From: Bacteroidota bacterium
Lineage (GTDB): Bacteria; Bacteroidota; Bacteroidia; Bacteroidales; F082
NCBI GenBank assembly: GCA_014382445.1
Contig: JACNJS010000045.1
Span: 183,391-247,390 of the forward strand
Length of the DNA stretch: 64,000 nt
Direction: 5' to 3'
Shown here: piece by piece, positions 35,727 through 44,948 of the stretch
How positions within the stretch are numbered: position 1 is the first letter of the stretch
Layout of the letters: every line of letters starts with the position of its first letter
The notes under the pieces: model-generated
The model's database searches: none
Seen by the model: only the letters and a program-made list of their open reading frames with translations
What the model was told of the DNA's origin: nothing
Translations under genes and position numbers: made by a program

Positions 35727-35879
35727 GGTATAGGGGGTATAAAGGTATAGGGGAGTAATATCTACTGTTTGCTTTTAAACTGGCTTATAAAAAAACGAAC
35801 AAATCAGGCAGGATCAGTAGTACTTAATATACCCTTATACCCCTATTTCCTTATACCCTATACCTTATACTCCTATACC
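35715..35879. repeat. Inverted GGTATA-type arrays between convergent genes
   Basis: Left part (35715-35757) is a series of GGGGTAT, AGGGTATA, GGGGGTATA, AGGTATAGGGG units starting inside the last codons of meaB. Right part (35828-35879) is the same kind of array in reverse complement (TATACCCTTATACCCC and so on) ending just before the patatin stop. The two sets could pair across 70 bp and act as a two-way terminator. The left side has several G runs. Confidence 0.65.
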
Positions 35880-36806
35880 TCAATCCTGTTTAATCATGAC
35901 TCCCCTTTCCTCCAGCATCTTTTTAATCTCCGGTAACGCTTTTTTGGCGGCATTAATTCCTAATTGAAACATTTTTTCATTGCTTTTTTCATTCCCGATT
36001 AATAGGGGGATACCTTTGAGATCTGGTGTTATAACAATATCGGCAAGCTTAAGTTTTTCTGATGTAAGCTTGTGCGATGCAATATTAAACGCACGTTCAA
36101 ATACCTTAGTGTAGTTTTTTAATTCGGCGATTGTGTCAAACTGCATAATATTAACTGCAATGATATACCGAGGATTATATTCCAGGGCAATATCAGTGGC
36201 TATGTTATCCAGTACTCCGCCATCAACAAAGGTGGTCCCGTACATTTTTAAGGGTTCAAATATTCCGGGTATCGCACATGATGCATTAACTGATGGGGCT
36301 ATGGGGCCTGCTTTCAGGGCGACAGTAAGCCCCAATTCAATATCGGTAGTTACGGCAACAAAAGGGATCTCCGTTTCTTCAATGTTTTGAACTTTAATTA
36401 TATTATTAATATATTTTTGAAGACGTTTGCCCGATATAAAACCCTCTCGTGACCTGAAAAGCGAAAAATCAAAAACATTTCCGGTAGTTGTTGACATTGC
36501 CAATGGTATTAACGAATCTATGTGTGGATTCTCAGCATATAGAGCACCTACCATGCTGCCGGCACTGGTGCCAACAATTAAATCAATAGGTATTCCTTCG
36601 TCTTCAAGTACTTTAATTACACCAATATGAGCCATGCCATGAAAAGCACCGCCACCAAGCACAAGGGCAACTTCAGGCCGGTTTTTAACTATCCTTGCTT
36701 CGGGCTGCTTGACAGGTGAGTCAATTACCATAAATTTTTTTGAACACGAATTTCCGGCTAAAAAAATAATACCGGCCAGGGTTAAGCGAAGTAAAAATTT
36801 CATCAT
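35880..36806 (-). CDS. Patatin-like phospholipase, lipoprotein type
   Basis: The 308-residue product has a lipoprotein signal (AGNSCSKKF lipobox, residues 16-22 region). It carries the patatin motifs: oxyanion loop GGGAFHGMAHIG, nucleophile elbow GTSAGS, and the catalytic aspartate in VDGGVLDN. Patatin-family enzymes act as lipases or acyl hydrolases in a Ser-Asp dyad. The lipobox suggests an outer-membrane or periplasmic location. Its physiological role is not evident. It is convergent with meaB. Confidence 0.88.
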   Translation of the reverse strand: MMKFLLRLTLAGIIFLAGNSCSKKFMVIDSPVKQPEARIVKNRPEVALVLGGGAFHGMAHIGVIKVLEDEGIPIDLIVGTSAGSMVGALYAENPHIDSLIPLAMSTTTGNVFDFSLFRSREGFISGKRLQKYINNIIKVQNIEETEIPFVAVTTDIELGLTVALKAGPIAPSVNASCAIPGIFEPLKMYGTTFVDGGVLDNIATDIALEYNPRYIIAVNIMQFDTIAELKNYTKVFERAFNIASHKLTSEKLKLADIVITPDLKGIPLLIGNEKSNEKMFQLGINAAKKALPEIKKMLEERGVMIKQD

Positions 36807-36891
36807 GATCAGTTTTTCAGATTAGTACACACAAAATTAGTGTAAAAATTTGAGTCAATGCAAAAACTACGTCTTGTTACACTCAATTTGA

Positions 36892-36899
36892 TACTTTTG
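36892..36899 (+). promoter_or_regulatory. Candidate -7 box of the secreted nuclease-like gene
   Basis: TACTTTTG matches TAnnTTTG, 58 bp before the start codon at 36958. Confidence 0.4.
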
Positions 36900-36957
36900 C
36901 TTTTTGTAATTTTCATATCTGTTTTTCAGATTGAGATAACCTGTTAAAAATTGTTTA

Positions 36958-38241
36958 ATGAAGAGTAAAATTATACTGACGATATTTCTTTTTGCTGCCA
37001 CTACTCTGTTTGCGCAGGATACTTTAACAGTTATGCATTATAACCTTCTTAATTATGGAAATTATACTGACTACTGCACCACAATTAATAACAACATAAA
37101 TGAAAAGGATGAGTATATAAGAACGATAATCGATTATGTTAAACCCGATATTTTTACTGTAAATGAAATTTCACCATCACTGGCTATACAACAACGACTG
37201 TTAGATAACGACCTGAATATAAACGGCATAACGCATTATAAAAAAGCTAACTTTATTAAGGTGGCCGAATCCGATATTGTTAATATGCTTTATTATAATT
37301 CGCATAAACTACAATTGCATTCACACATGATTATACAGAGTTATATCCGGGATATTGATCTTTATAAGCTTTATTACAGATCGGAGGATTTGCCAGCGGG
37401 TGATACTGCCTTTGTAATTTGCGTTGTTGCCCATCTGAAATCAAGCACTGGCGTTGACAATGAAGATAAACGGTTGTTTATGGTTAATAATGCAATGGAT
37501 TATCTAAATAGCTATAGCGACAATAACAATTATTTGTTTATGGGCGATTTTAATGTTTACTCCAGTAATGAGCCGGGATATCAATTGCTAACCAACTATT
37601 TTAATCCTACTCTTAATTTTTACGACCCGATAAACACACCCGGAAACTGGAATAATAATTATTCGTACAGATTTGTTCATACACAATCCACTCATGCAAG
37701 TTCAAGTGGCTGTGCTTCTACGGGAGGGATGGACGACAGGTTTGATTTTATTTTAATTTCGGATAAAATTAAACAAGGCTCAGAATATGTTGAATATATT
37801 GACGGATCATATACAGCAATAGGGCAGGATGGGCTTCATTTTAACAAATCAATTAACGACACGCCAACAAACCTGAGCGCTCCATCAAATGTAATTGAGA
37901 CTTTATACGGCAATTCCGACCACCTTCCGGTATTGATCAAACTTAGAGTTGATAAAACCTTAGGCATACCTGATCACCTACATTCATTATTTACAGAGAT
38001 AATATTTAATAATCCGGTTGCTGAAGATTTTGAACTAACTATTTGGGCAAAAACAAATACGGATGTCAAAATTGAGATATGGAATATAAGTGGCGTACTT
38101 GTATTCTCGGATGAAAAGAAAATTGTCAGAGGACAAAACCGGCTAAACTATAATCTCAGATGGCTAAATACAGGTATCTATATTGCTGTTTTTACAGACG
38201 GGGAAAATAGCAGAATTGTGAAGAAGGTTGTGAAAAAGTAA
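36958..38241 (+). CDS. Secreted endonuclease/exonuclease/phosphatase-family protein with T9SS sorting domain
   Basis: The 427-residue product has a signal peptide (TTLFAQ, residue 19). The EEP fold shows as MHYNLLNYG and VNEIS near the N-terminus, MGDFNVYSS in the middle (metal-binding Asp and Asn), DRFDFILIS, and GNSDHLPVLIKL for the catalytic Asp-His pair. These are the conserved residues of DNase I and related phosphatases. A type A sorting domain occupies about residues 350-427 (IIFNNPVAEDFELT, then NTGIYIAVF). Substrate could be DNA, a phosphodiester or a phospholipid; this is not resolved. It should be secreted through the type IX system. Confidence 0.85.
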   Translation: MKSKIILTIFLFAATTLFAQDTLTVMHYNLLNYGNYTDYCTTINNNINEKDEYIRTIIDYVKPDIFTVNEISPSLAIQQRLLDNDLNINGITHYKKANFIKVAESDIVNMLYYNSHKLQLHSHMIIQSYIRDIDLYKLYYRSEDLPAGDTAFVICVVAHLKSSTGVDNEDKRLFMVNNAMDYLNSYSDNNNYLFMGDFNVYSSNEPGYQLLTNYFNPTLNFYDPINTPGNWNNNYSYRFVHTQSTHASSSGCASTGGMDDRFDFILISDKIKQGSEYVEYIDGSYTAIGQDGLHFNKSINDTPTNLSAPSNVIETLYGNSDHLPVLIKLRVDKTLGIPDHLHSLFTEIIFNNPVAEDFELTIWAKTNTDVKIEIWNISGVLVFSDEKKIVRGQNRLNYNLRWLNTGIYIAVFTDGENSRIVKKVVKK

Positions 38242-38487
38242 GAAGTGTCGAATTGCCCGTATTAGTCATAAAATGTCTAATTATTCTAATTACTCTAATT
38301 GATCTAAATAATTCCCAAATTAAAATTCCTAACCATTATTGTATTATGAAGATTTGGGGGTTAGTAATTTGGCATTATTTAGAAATTTGACATTAGCTTA
38401 ATTAGAAATTTATGTGATGGGAGTTAATGTTTACCGATTAAATAAATAGACTCTTACATGGCCTGGGGGCTAAGGAATGTCACCGAT

Positions 38488-39105
38488 TTATAACTTAGTA
38501 GCCTTCTTTTTCTCGTTGTAATATTTAATTCCTTTATCGGTGGCAATGCTTGTAACAAAACTGTCGAACATCTGCATAAACAATGTGGAAAATGAAAATT
38601 CTTCGGGAGGGAAATTCTCCGGATTATGAAGGTCAAGCAACCTGCTTATATAACGGCGGGCAACAAGTTCAATGCTAACATCATCACGATATAAGCCCTC
38701 CTGGATACCTTTTTGAAGATTTACCTGAATTTTCATGTAAATAAAATCAACCCTTTTTTTGAGATGATCTTCGTAAATTTCCGGATACAGGCCTTTATAC
38801 TTATGTGTTACGGATGGGCTGAGATTATAAAATTTCCCCGCCATTTCCTTGCTAACTGTAAATAATATATCAATAGCATCGAAATAACCGTCAAAATTAT
38901 GATCAACAAAAATTACCTCAAATTTATTTCTCTCACTTTCAAGTATGTTTTTAACTAACGCATCGTTGTTCTTAAAGTGCTTAGAAAGTAGCTCGTTTGA
39001 AAAATCGGGATTTTTATAAAGTTTTTCCAGCGTAACCGCTTCAATGCCCTTATCGTTGGCAAGGGCCCTGATACTGTCAACCAACAAACTAAGTTCTTTT
39101 GTCAT
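38488..39105 (-). CDS. TetR/AcrR-family transcriptional regulator
   Basis: Translation from the ATG at 39105 gives 205 residues. The first 60 residues form a helix-turn-helix like that of TetR proteins (LVDSIRALANDKGIEAVTLEKLYKNPDFSNELLSKHFKNNDALV), with an unusual second-helix segment. The C-terminal part is helical and variable, as expected for ligand-binding domains. A TTG four codons earlier (39117) is less likely. The ligand and targets are unknown; it is not next to an efflux gene. The 246 bp downstream (38242-38487) contain only AT-rich sequence with short TCTAATT repeats and no gene. Confidence 0.72.
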   Translation of the reverse strand: MTKELSLLVDSIRALANDKGIEAVTLEKLYKNPDFSNELLSKHFKNNDALVKNILESERNKFEVIFVDHNFDGYFDAIDILFTVSKEMAGKFYNLSPSVTHKYKGLYPEIYEDHLKKRVDFIYMKIQVNLQKGIQEGLYRDDVSIELVARRYISRLLDLHNPENFPPEEFSFSTLFMQMFDSFVTSIATDKGIKYYNEKKKATKL

Positions 39106-39182
39106 AAAAGAAAACAAATGGAGGAATATTTCACAAAAATAGAAAAATCCAAACTCCTTAGTAATTTTCGTGTGATTTTTTA

Positions 39183-40742
39183 TTAATCAACAAGAATCAT
39201 TTTTTGCTTTTCAACTACATTATCAATTTGCAAAGTAAAATAATAAACACCCGAGGGAATTTTATAATTGCGTGCATTAAACTGTTCAATATATTTTCCG
39301 GCTTCTATATTTCTGTTATTGATTAAAACAGCAACCTGTCTGCCAAATACATCAAATACCGAAAGCGTAACAACTGAGGGTCTGCGAATTTTATACGAAA
39401 TGTAGGTTGATTCGCTAAATGGGTTTGGATAATTTTGTTCAAGATTGAAAGGCATTTGCTCCCGTGAAACAGCTATATCAGTGGATACATCAACAATTGC
39501 AACCCAAATTGACATTGACGTCCCATCGGCCCGTGCCCATATCGGTCTTACTTTTCCATCATGAGCAGTAATGTTTGTATAATCGCCAAAAAACACGCTG
39601 TTATTTGGTAAAAAAGGCGATTCGCTTATTTTAATGTTTTCAAAAGTTTCACCTCCATCTGATGAGCGGGCAATGTAAACATCTGTATTCCTATCATCGT
39701 AATTCCGCCTGTCGTAAAAAACAATAATAATCTCACCATTAGTTTGATCAATAGTCATCCATGTAAAAAACTGCTGTTTTCCGGGAGGATCATCATTTAT
39801 TCGAAGGGCATCTGTCCAGGTATTGCCCCCATCTATTGATTTTGACAACCACACATCAGTATCATTAACTCCGTTACGCTGATCTGTCCAGTTAACATAA
39901 ATAGTGCCCTGATATTCAGAGTTGCCAATGTCGCAACATGTTACCGGCAAACCGTTAGCTCTGTAGATTCCGGGAATATCGTAATTCCATCCACCGGGTT
40001 GGGCGTTAATAAAAATGTCTTCATCCAGCCATGTTGCTCCACCGTCGAGTGAGCGGTCGAAAACAATCCCTGCCGGGCCACTCCAAGCAACGTAAATCTC
40101 ACCATCAGGACCTACCGCAGGTACAGCTCCTTCCGTTGTTTCATCACTATCAACACAGTTTCCCGAAATTTCGTTTATTTGCATTGCCTCCGACCAGGTA
40201 AGTCCGCCATCGGTCGACTTACTAAAATGGATATTGCTAAATTTTGCGGGATCCGAAGTGCCATATTGGTCGAACTGTGTCCATGTGACATAAATTGAGT
40301 TAGTTGCGCTGTCAACAACCGCCCACTCCTTATCCTGGGCTTTGGATCCATTTAATCCCATATAAGTTCCGTCAGTCCATTCATGTGTCTCAAAATCAAA
40401 TTTCTGACAAACAATGCGATCAATCCAACTGCCGCTTGATGGATTGGATAAATGAAAAAAGTAGAAATCCCCAGCTGTGTCAACTATAATACATGGATCA
40501 CCCCAAACTCCGTATTGAGGAGACGTTAAGGTTTCGTATGTCCAGGTAAACCCACCGTCATCCGAAACATAGTATTTGTTCAGGTTAGATCCGGCAACAA
40601 GCTGATCTGTATTTTTCGGATTCATTGTAATTGATGGTTCGCTAATTGAAGCTCCCGGTGGGGAGATCATAATATTTTGATATTGAGAAAAAGCGGTTGC
40701 TACGAATAAACCCGTTGCTATTAAAAGTATTGTTTTTTTCAT
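39183..40742 (-). CDS. Secreted sialidase-fold BNR-repeat protein with T9SS sorting domain
   Basis: The 519-residue product has a signal peptide (VATAFSQ). Five Asp-box (BNR) motifs are visible: VSDDGGFTW, KSTDGGLTW, RSLDGGATW, KSIDGGNTW and RSSDGGETF, spread across a six-blade propeller-like region. The last 85 residues form a type A sorting domain (NLEQNYPNPF, then DVFGRQ and GVYYFTLQ). BNR repeats occur in exo-sialidases but also in many non-sialidase propellers; I do not see the arginine triad clearly, so the activity is uncertain. Surface secretion by the type IX system is expected. It is divergent from the dicarboxylate symporter. Confidence 0.8.
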   Translation of the reverse strand: MKKTILLIATGLFVATAFSQYQNIMISPPGASISEPSITMNPKNTDQLVAGSNLNKYYVSDDGGFTWTYETLTSPQYGVWGDPCIIVDTAGDFYFFHLSNPSSGSWIDRIVCQKFDFETHEWTDGTYMGLNGSKAQDKEWAVVDSATNSIYVTWTQFDQYGTSDPAKFSNIHFSKSTDGGLTWSEAMQINEISGNCVDSDETTEGAVPAVGPDGEIYVAWSGPAGIVFDRSLDGGATWLDEDIFINAQPGGWNYDIPGIYRANGLPVTCCDIGNSEYQGTIYVNWTDQRNGVNDTDVWLSKSIDGGNTWTDALRINDDPPGKQQFFTWMTIDQTNGEIIIVFYDRRNYDDRNTDVYIARSSDGGETFENIKISESPFLPNNSVFFGDYTNITAHDGKVRPIWARADGTSMSIWVAIVDVSTDIAVSREQMPFNLEQNYPNPFSESTYISYKIRRPSVVTLSVFDVFGRQVAVLINNRNIEAGKYIEQFNARNYKIPSGVYYFTLQIDNVVEKQKMILVD

Positions 40743-40796
40743 AGTATTGTTTTTAAAAGACAGATCGTCAAAGCATTACTTTAGTTGATAATTTTG

Positions 40797-40804
40797 TAAT
40801 TTTG
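40797..40804 (+). promoter_or_regulatory. Candidate -7 box of the dicarboxylate symporter
   Basis: TAATTTTG matches TAnnTTTG and lies 24 bp before the ATG at 40829. A second identical match lies at 40789-40796. Confidence 0.45.
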
Positions 40805-40828
40805 ACCGTTTTACAAAGGTAATATAAT

Positions 40829-42241
40829 ATGAGAAAATTTGCACTGCATTGGCAGATATTAATTGCATTACTGCTGGCCATTGGTTACGGATTGTATTTC
40901 TCTACAAATTATGAAATTACAGATGGTTCAATTGAAACACTTGAGAAAGAAAAGGTTACAAATGATGTTATAAATAAACTAATAGCGTTTGAAGGGAAAA
41001 TATATGTTTCATTAACTGATTTTAATGATAATCTGAAAACAACACTTGATATCGATCAGTTTGAAAAATACAATGTGACAATAATTAATGCTTCTTACTC
41101 AAATCCCGCAATTGAATATGTTAGCTGGATGGGTGATCTTTTTATGCGGGCATTAAAGATGTTGATAATTCCATTAATTCTTTCTTCACTTATTTCGGGC
41201 ATCATAAATATTGGATCAGGGGCAAACCTTGGGCGCATTGGAGGAAAAACCCTGTTGTATTATATAAGCACCAGTTTTCTTGCTATTTTAGTTGGACAGA
41301 TACTGGTTAATATTATAAAACCGGGAGTTGGGGCACAAATTAATTTTGTTCAGGAAGTTGAGGGATTAGTTGAAAAACAGAGGTCGTTCAAAGATATCCT
41401 GGTAGATATTGTTCCTGATAATGTATTAGGTGCTATGGTAGAAAATGAGATGTTGTCAATCATTTTCTTTGCAATACTTTTTGGTTTTTTCATCACAAAA
41501 TTGACTAAAAAACACAGCGAATTTTTACAACAATTTTTCACGTCTATTTTTGAGGTGATGATGAAAATCACCCTTTTTGTAATTAAGTTTACACCGCTTG
41601 GAGTATTTGGTTTGGTTGCCAAAACAGTGGCTGATCAAGATGACTTTACCGGACTAGTAAGCAGCATGGGGTTGTATATGCTCACGGTTATAATTGCACT
41701 AACCATTCATGCGTTTGTAACTCTTCCATTAATTGTAAAGTTTATTGGAAGAGCTAATCCGCTGAAGCATTTCAAAAACATGACCACCCCTTTACTTACT
41801 GCGTTTTCTACTTCTTCATCGGCAGCTACCTTGCCTTTAACCATAAATGCTGTAGAGGAAAAATCAGGGGTCTCAAATAAGATCAGCAGCTTTACACTCC
41901 CATTGGGTGCAACGGTAAATATGGACGGAACAGCACTATACGAGTGTGTTGCTGCTATTTTTATTGCACAGGCATACGGTGTTGATCTCACCTTTGTACA
42001 GCAATTGATAATTGTGCTAACTGCCTTGTTGGCTTCAATTGGTGCTGCCGCAATACCTATGGCTGGTCTTGTAATGATGACAGTAATATTGACAGCAGTT
42101 GGGCTTCCGCTCGAAGGGGTAGGTCTTATTATTGCAGTAGATAGGATCCTTGACATGTTCCGTACAGCAACCAATGTGTGGAGCGATAGTTGCGGAGCTG
42201 TTGTAATCGCGAAAACGGAGGGGGAAGAGTTGAATGTGTGA
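40829..42241 (+). CDS. Dicarboxylate/amino acid:cation symporter (DAACS family)
   Basis: The 470-residue product has the DAACS fold with eight helices and re-entrant hairpins. The conserved substrate-binding motifs are present: SSSAATLPLT in HP1, GATVNMDGTALYE in helix 7, AAIPMAGLV in HP2, and NVWSDSCGA in helix 8. Family members move glutamate, aspartate, succinate or malate with Na+ or H+. A periplasmic insert (residues 30-90) before the second helix is longer than in GltP. It has its own -7 box. The substrate choice cannot be decided by eye. Confidence 0.92.
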   Translation: MRKFALHWQILIALLLAIGYGLYFSTNYEITDGSIETLEKEKVTNDVINKLIAFEGKIYVSLTDFNDNLKTTLDIDQFEKYNVTIINASYSNPAIEYVSWMGDLFMRALKMLIIPLILSSLISGIINIGSGANLGRIGGKTLLYYISTSFLAILVGQILVNIIKPGVGAQINFVQEVEGLVEKQRSFKDILVDIVPDNVLGAMVENEMLSIIFFAILFGFFITKLTKKHSEFLQQFFTSIFEVMMKITLFVIKFTPLGVFGLVAKTVADQDDFTGLVSSMGLYMLTVIIALTIHAFVTLPLIVKFIGRANPLKHFKNMTTPLLTAFSTSSSAATLPLTINAVEEKSGVSNKISSFTLPLGATVNMDGTALYECVAAIFIAQAYGVDLTFVQQLIIVLTALLASIGAAAIPMAGLVMMTVILTAVGLPLEGVGLIIAVDRILDMFRTATNVWSDSCGAVVIAKTEGEELNV

Positions 42242-42248
42242 TTTTGAA

Positions 42249-42359
42249 ATGTATTATATTGTTACTGTCGCTGATATAAGTGCTGTGGAGACTTCAGATG
42301 AAACAGGAGGTGATTGCCAAGGATTAAAATCCACCATTATTAGAGTGAGGAAAAGTTAA
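42249..42359 (+). CDS. Possible small ORF or gene remnant
   Basis: An ATG at 42249 opens 36 codons ending in TAA (MYYIVTVADISAVETSDETG..., ending IIRVRKS). It lies directly after the symporter gene in a 228-bp gap. It has no obvious ribosome site or relatives that I know. The hydrophilic, non-repetitive sequence could be a fragment of a larger decayed gene. Reported only because the gap holds nothing else. Confidence 0.2.
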   Translation: MYYIVTVADISAVETSDETGGDCQGLKSTIIRVRKS

Positions 42360-42469
42360 TCGTGAAATATGGAATGAAATTTATAGATATTGCCTATGGT
42401 TTGTAAGACTGATTGAGCAAATAGTACAGAAACTTTTAATAACGGTAGGCAATTGTTTATAATCCAATA

Positions 42470-43009
42470 CTAATAAACAGCATCTAATATTTCTTCCTTA
42501 TCCGGAATTTCAAAAGTGAAATTTTTTGAGTCGAGCCACGAATACAGTGCAGGGGCAATAGATTCAACAGGCTCATAAAAAATAGATTTTTCGCGCACTT
42601 CGTTTTTAAAAATATATTCACCGGCATCAAAATAATTGATTACAAAAATCACTATACTAATCAGCAACGCTCCCTTTAGTATTCCGAAAACCGCTCCGGC
42701 CAGCTTATTAAAAAATCCCAACAACAAAATGTCGATAAATTTTTGTACTATTTTTCCCACCAACAGCACTAAAAAAAGCACGACGACAAAGGTTAATAAA
42801 AATGCAAATACTGCAATATATTTTTGTTCCATTTCAAAAAGATTGTTGAGCATTTCGGCTGCAAAATCCGAAAAGAAAAAGGCCATGTACAGGCCTAAAA
42901 CAAGTGCGAACAACGATGCTACTTCAACAATGAGTCCTTTTTTAAACCCTCCCCATGCAAAAAGCAGCAATGGAACTATTAAAATTATATCCAGCAGGTT
43001 TATATCCAT
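42470..43009 (-). CDS. CvpA family membrane protein
   Basis: The 179-residue product has four membrane segments and the family's N-terminal pattern (DIILIVPLLLFAWGGFKKGLIVEVASL) with the conserved GxxxG. CvpA proteins are linked to colicin V production in E. coli and to envelope homeostasis elsewhere; the molecular role is not settled. It lies 13 bp after the MlaF-like gene on the same strand, so it is probably the last gene of the operon. The grouping with MlaFE-like genes suggests an envelope function. Confidence 0.85.
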   Translation of the reverse strand: MDINLLDIILIVPLLLFAWGGFKKGLIVEVASLFALVLGLYMAFFFSDFAAEMLNNLFEMEQKYIAVFAFLLTFVVVLFLVLLVGKIVQKFIDILLLGFFNKLAGAVFGILKGALLISIVIFVINYFDAGEYIFKNEVREKSIFYEPVESIAPALYSWLDSKNFTFEIPDKEEILDAVY

Positions 43010-43022
43010 AATTTATTGAATT

Positions 43023-43766
43023 TTATTTAATGCGTCGGGTAAGTTCTGTTGAGAAAACAAAATCGTTCAATTCCTCATTATCTGTTTTTAATATTTCCTT
43101 ATTATCCCCTTCCCACCAGAGTTCCCCCTTATAAATAAAAGCGATTTTCTGGCCAATCTGCAACACCGAATTCATGTCGTGAGTATTAATTACGGTTGTC
43201 ATATCAAACTTGTGGGTAAGTTCCGAAATGAGTTCATCAATAACTTCAGCAGTTTTTGGGTCGAGCCCCGAATTTGGCTCATCACAAAACAAATATCGAG
43301 GATTCATAGCTATTGCGCGAGCAATAGCAACCCGCTTAATCATACCTCCACTCAGCTCGGCAGGAAATTTAGCATTGGAATTGGAAAGGTTAACATGGCT
43401 AAGCACTTCATTTACCCTGTCTAATTTTTCCGCAAAGCTCATTTTTGTGAACATGTTAAGCGGAAACATAATATTCTCTTCTACAGTATATGAATCAAAC
43501 AATGCCCCTCCCTGAAAGAGTACGCCCATTTCTTTTCGGGTCGTTTTTTTATTTTTTTCTTTGAGACCCGAAAAGCATCTCCCGTCAAAATTAACTTCCC
43601 CTTCATCAACGTCCAACAAGCCGATACAGCATTTCATTAAAACGGTTTTCCCCGACCCGCTTTGTCCTATTATAAGATTTGTTTTCCCCTTATCGAAATT
43701 GGTGGAGACATTATTTAATATCTTCTGGTCTCCAAATGACTTGGATATATTTTTAACTTCAATCAT
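43023..43766 (-). CDS. MlaF-like ABC transporter ATP-binding protein
   Basis: The 247-residue product has Walker A GQSGSGKT, the signature LSGGMIKR (a typical MlaF variant), Walker B YLFCDEPNSGLDP and an H-loop in TVINTHDM. MlaF drives phospholipid transport between the membranes with the permease MlaE and an MCE-domain protein. It begins 4 bp before the end of the permease gene (43763-44503), which is transcribed first. An MCE/MlaD gene is not present on either side in this window, so the substrate-binding part must be elsewhere. In Bacteroidota the MCE partner is often unlinked. Confidence 0.9.
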   Translation of the reverse strand: MIEVKNISKSFGDQKILNNVSTNFDKGKTNLIIGQSGSGKTVLMKCCIGLLDVDEGEVNFDGRCFSGLKEKNKKTTRKEMGVLFQGGALFDSYTVEENIMFPLNMFTKMSFAEKLDRVNEVLSHVNLSNSNAKFPAELSGGMIKRVAIARAIAMNPRYLFCDEPNSGLDPKTAEVIDELISELTHKFDMTTVINTHDMNSVLQIGQKIAFIYKGELWWEGDNKEILKTDNEELNDFVFSTELTRRIK

Positions 43767-44503
43767 GTAAGCAGCATTTGAGTAAGCAATAGGTCGAATA
43801 TAATAATCAGTATGCTGCTGGCAACCACTGCCTGAGTGCTGGCGCGACCTACCTCAACCGACCCGCCCGTAACAGTGTATCCCTTATAACCCGAAACCGA
43901 AGCAATTATAAAAGCAAAAACAACCGTTTTAATTATTGCATAAAATATATCAAATGGCATCCACCACGCCTGTAATCCATCAATAAAATCGGTAGTTGTA
44001 ACCGAGCCTGTAATAAATACTGCTAATAGGCCACCCCCTAATCCTACCGAAATGGAAAAAATTACAAGAACCGGGAAAAAAAGCATGGCTGCCGTAATTT
44101 TGGGCAGTATAAGATAGTTGGCAGGATTTATCCCCATTACCTTTAGTGCATCAATTTGCTCGGTAACTCTCATGGTGCCAATTTCCGATGCAACACTCGA
44201 TCCAACTTTTCCTGCCAGTATAAGGCTCATAATAGTTGGTGAAATTTCCAATATCATCATTTGCTTAGTAGTATATCCAACCAGGTAAAGAGGCACAAGG
44301 GGATTATCGATGTTATATGCCATTTGCATCGCAATAATACCTCCAACAAATAATGAAATAAATACTACTATACCTATCGAATCCACACCCAGTGCATGAA
44401 AGTCGATTAGCAATTGACGCCTGAAAACCTTGCCTTTATCAGGACGCTTAAAGGTTTCAATCATTAACAATACATAACTACCTGTTTCCTTAAATAATCC
44501 CAT
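43763..44503 (-). CDS. MlaE-like ABC transporter permease
   Basis: The 246-residue product is a five- to six-helix membrane protein of the MlaE/DUF140 family. The conserved elements FVGGIIAMQMAYNI, GKVGSSVASEIGTMRVTEQIDALKVMGINP and KTVVFAFIIASVSGYKGYTVTGG are visible; the GTMRVTEQID segment contains the coupling helix to the ATPase. It heads the operon with the MlaF-like ATPase and CvpA. It should move phospholipids or other lipids between inner and outer membrane together with an MCE protein. Confidence 0.9.
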   Translation of the reverse strand: MGLFKETGSYVLLMIETFKRPDKGKVFRRQLLIDFHALGVDSIGIVVFISLFVGGIIAMQMAYNIDNPLVPLYLVGYTTKQMMILEISPTIMSLILAGKVGSSVASEIGTMRVTEQIDALKVMGINPANYLILPKITAAMLFFPVLVIFSISVGLGGGLLAVFITGSVTTTDFIDGLQAWWMPFDIFYAIIKTVVFAFIIASVSGYKGYTVTGGSVEVGRASTQAVVASSILIIIFDLLLTQMLLT

Positions 44504-44671
44504 GTTGAATATTGATTATTTTATTATTATATGTTTTTTAAAACTGATGAACAATATTGCATCGGCTAAGTTACACAAAAAGATTTTTTACTTATACAAC
44601 ATGCGTTTTTAAATTTCGTTTTTATTATTAACGTAAAATTGCAGAAAAAATTAAGTCCATTAAAAAAACTA

Positions 44672-44851
44672 ATGAAATTTAAAACAATCGCCGTTTCCTT
44701 TTTGCTGTGTTTAATAATAATTGGCTCGTCATGCAGTACCGGCAGAAACACATATCGTCCCAAAAAACGAAAGAAAAAGGATTGTAATTGTTCAGAGTGG
44801 AGTTATAATAATAATTTGAATCCGAAAACTTACACTTTGATGATTACTTAG
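44672..44851 (+). CDS. Very small basic lipoprotein
   Basis: From the ATG at 44672 the product is 59 residues: a lipoprotein signal (CLIIIGSSCSTGR) followed by a short, strongly basic mature peptide with a KKRKKKDCNCSEW stretch. A TTG at 44639 would add 11 residues and is less likely. The mature part is only about 38 residues and holds two more cysteines (CNC). Similar mini-lipoproteins exist in Bacteroidota, but I cannot name a function. It is divergent from the mlaE-like gene and followed by the SprT-like gene. Confidence 0.6.
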   Translation: MKFKTIAVSFLLCLIIIGSSCSTGRNTYRPKKRKKKDCNCSEWSYNNNLNPKTYTLMIT

Positions 44852-44948
44852 TTTTACTATAACCCTTTCAAAAAAAATGCTTTAATAAGCTAAAAATGTC
44901 GGTTAAGAATAATGGGGCATTAATATACACCCTATATTTGCCAAATTA

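Noticed and set aside
35715..35879. Possible CRISPR array in the GGTATA-rich gap
   Set aside because: Units are short, imperfect and without unique spacers; no cas gene is present.
38242..38487. Structured RNA or terminator in the AT-rich gap after the secreted nuclease-like gene
   Set aside because: Only short TCTAATT repeats and a weak imperfect hairpin are present.
41707..42174. 155-codon minus-strand frame inside the dicarboxylate symporter gene
   Set aside because: It is the complement of conserved symporter motifs and has no start context or recognisable domain.
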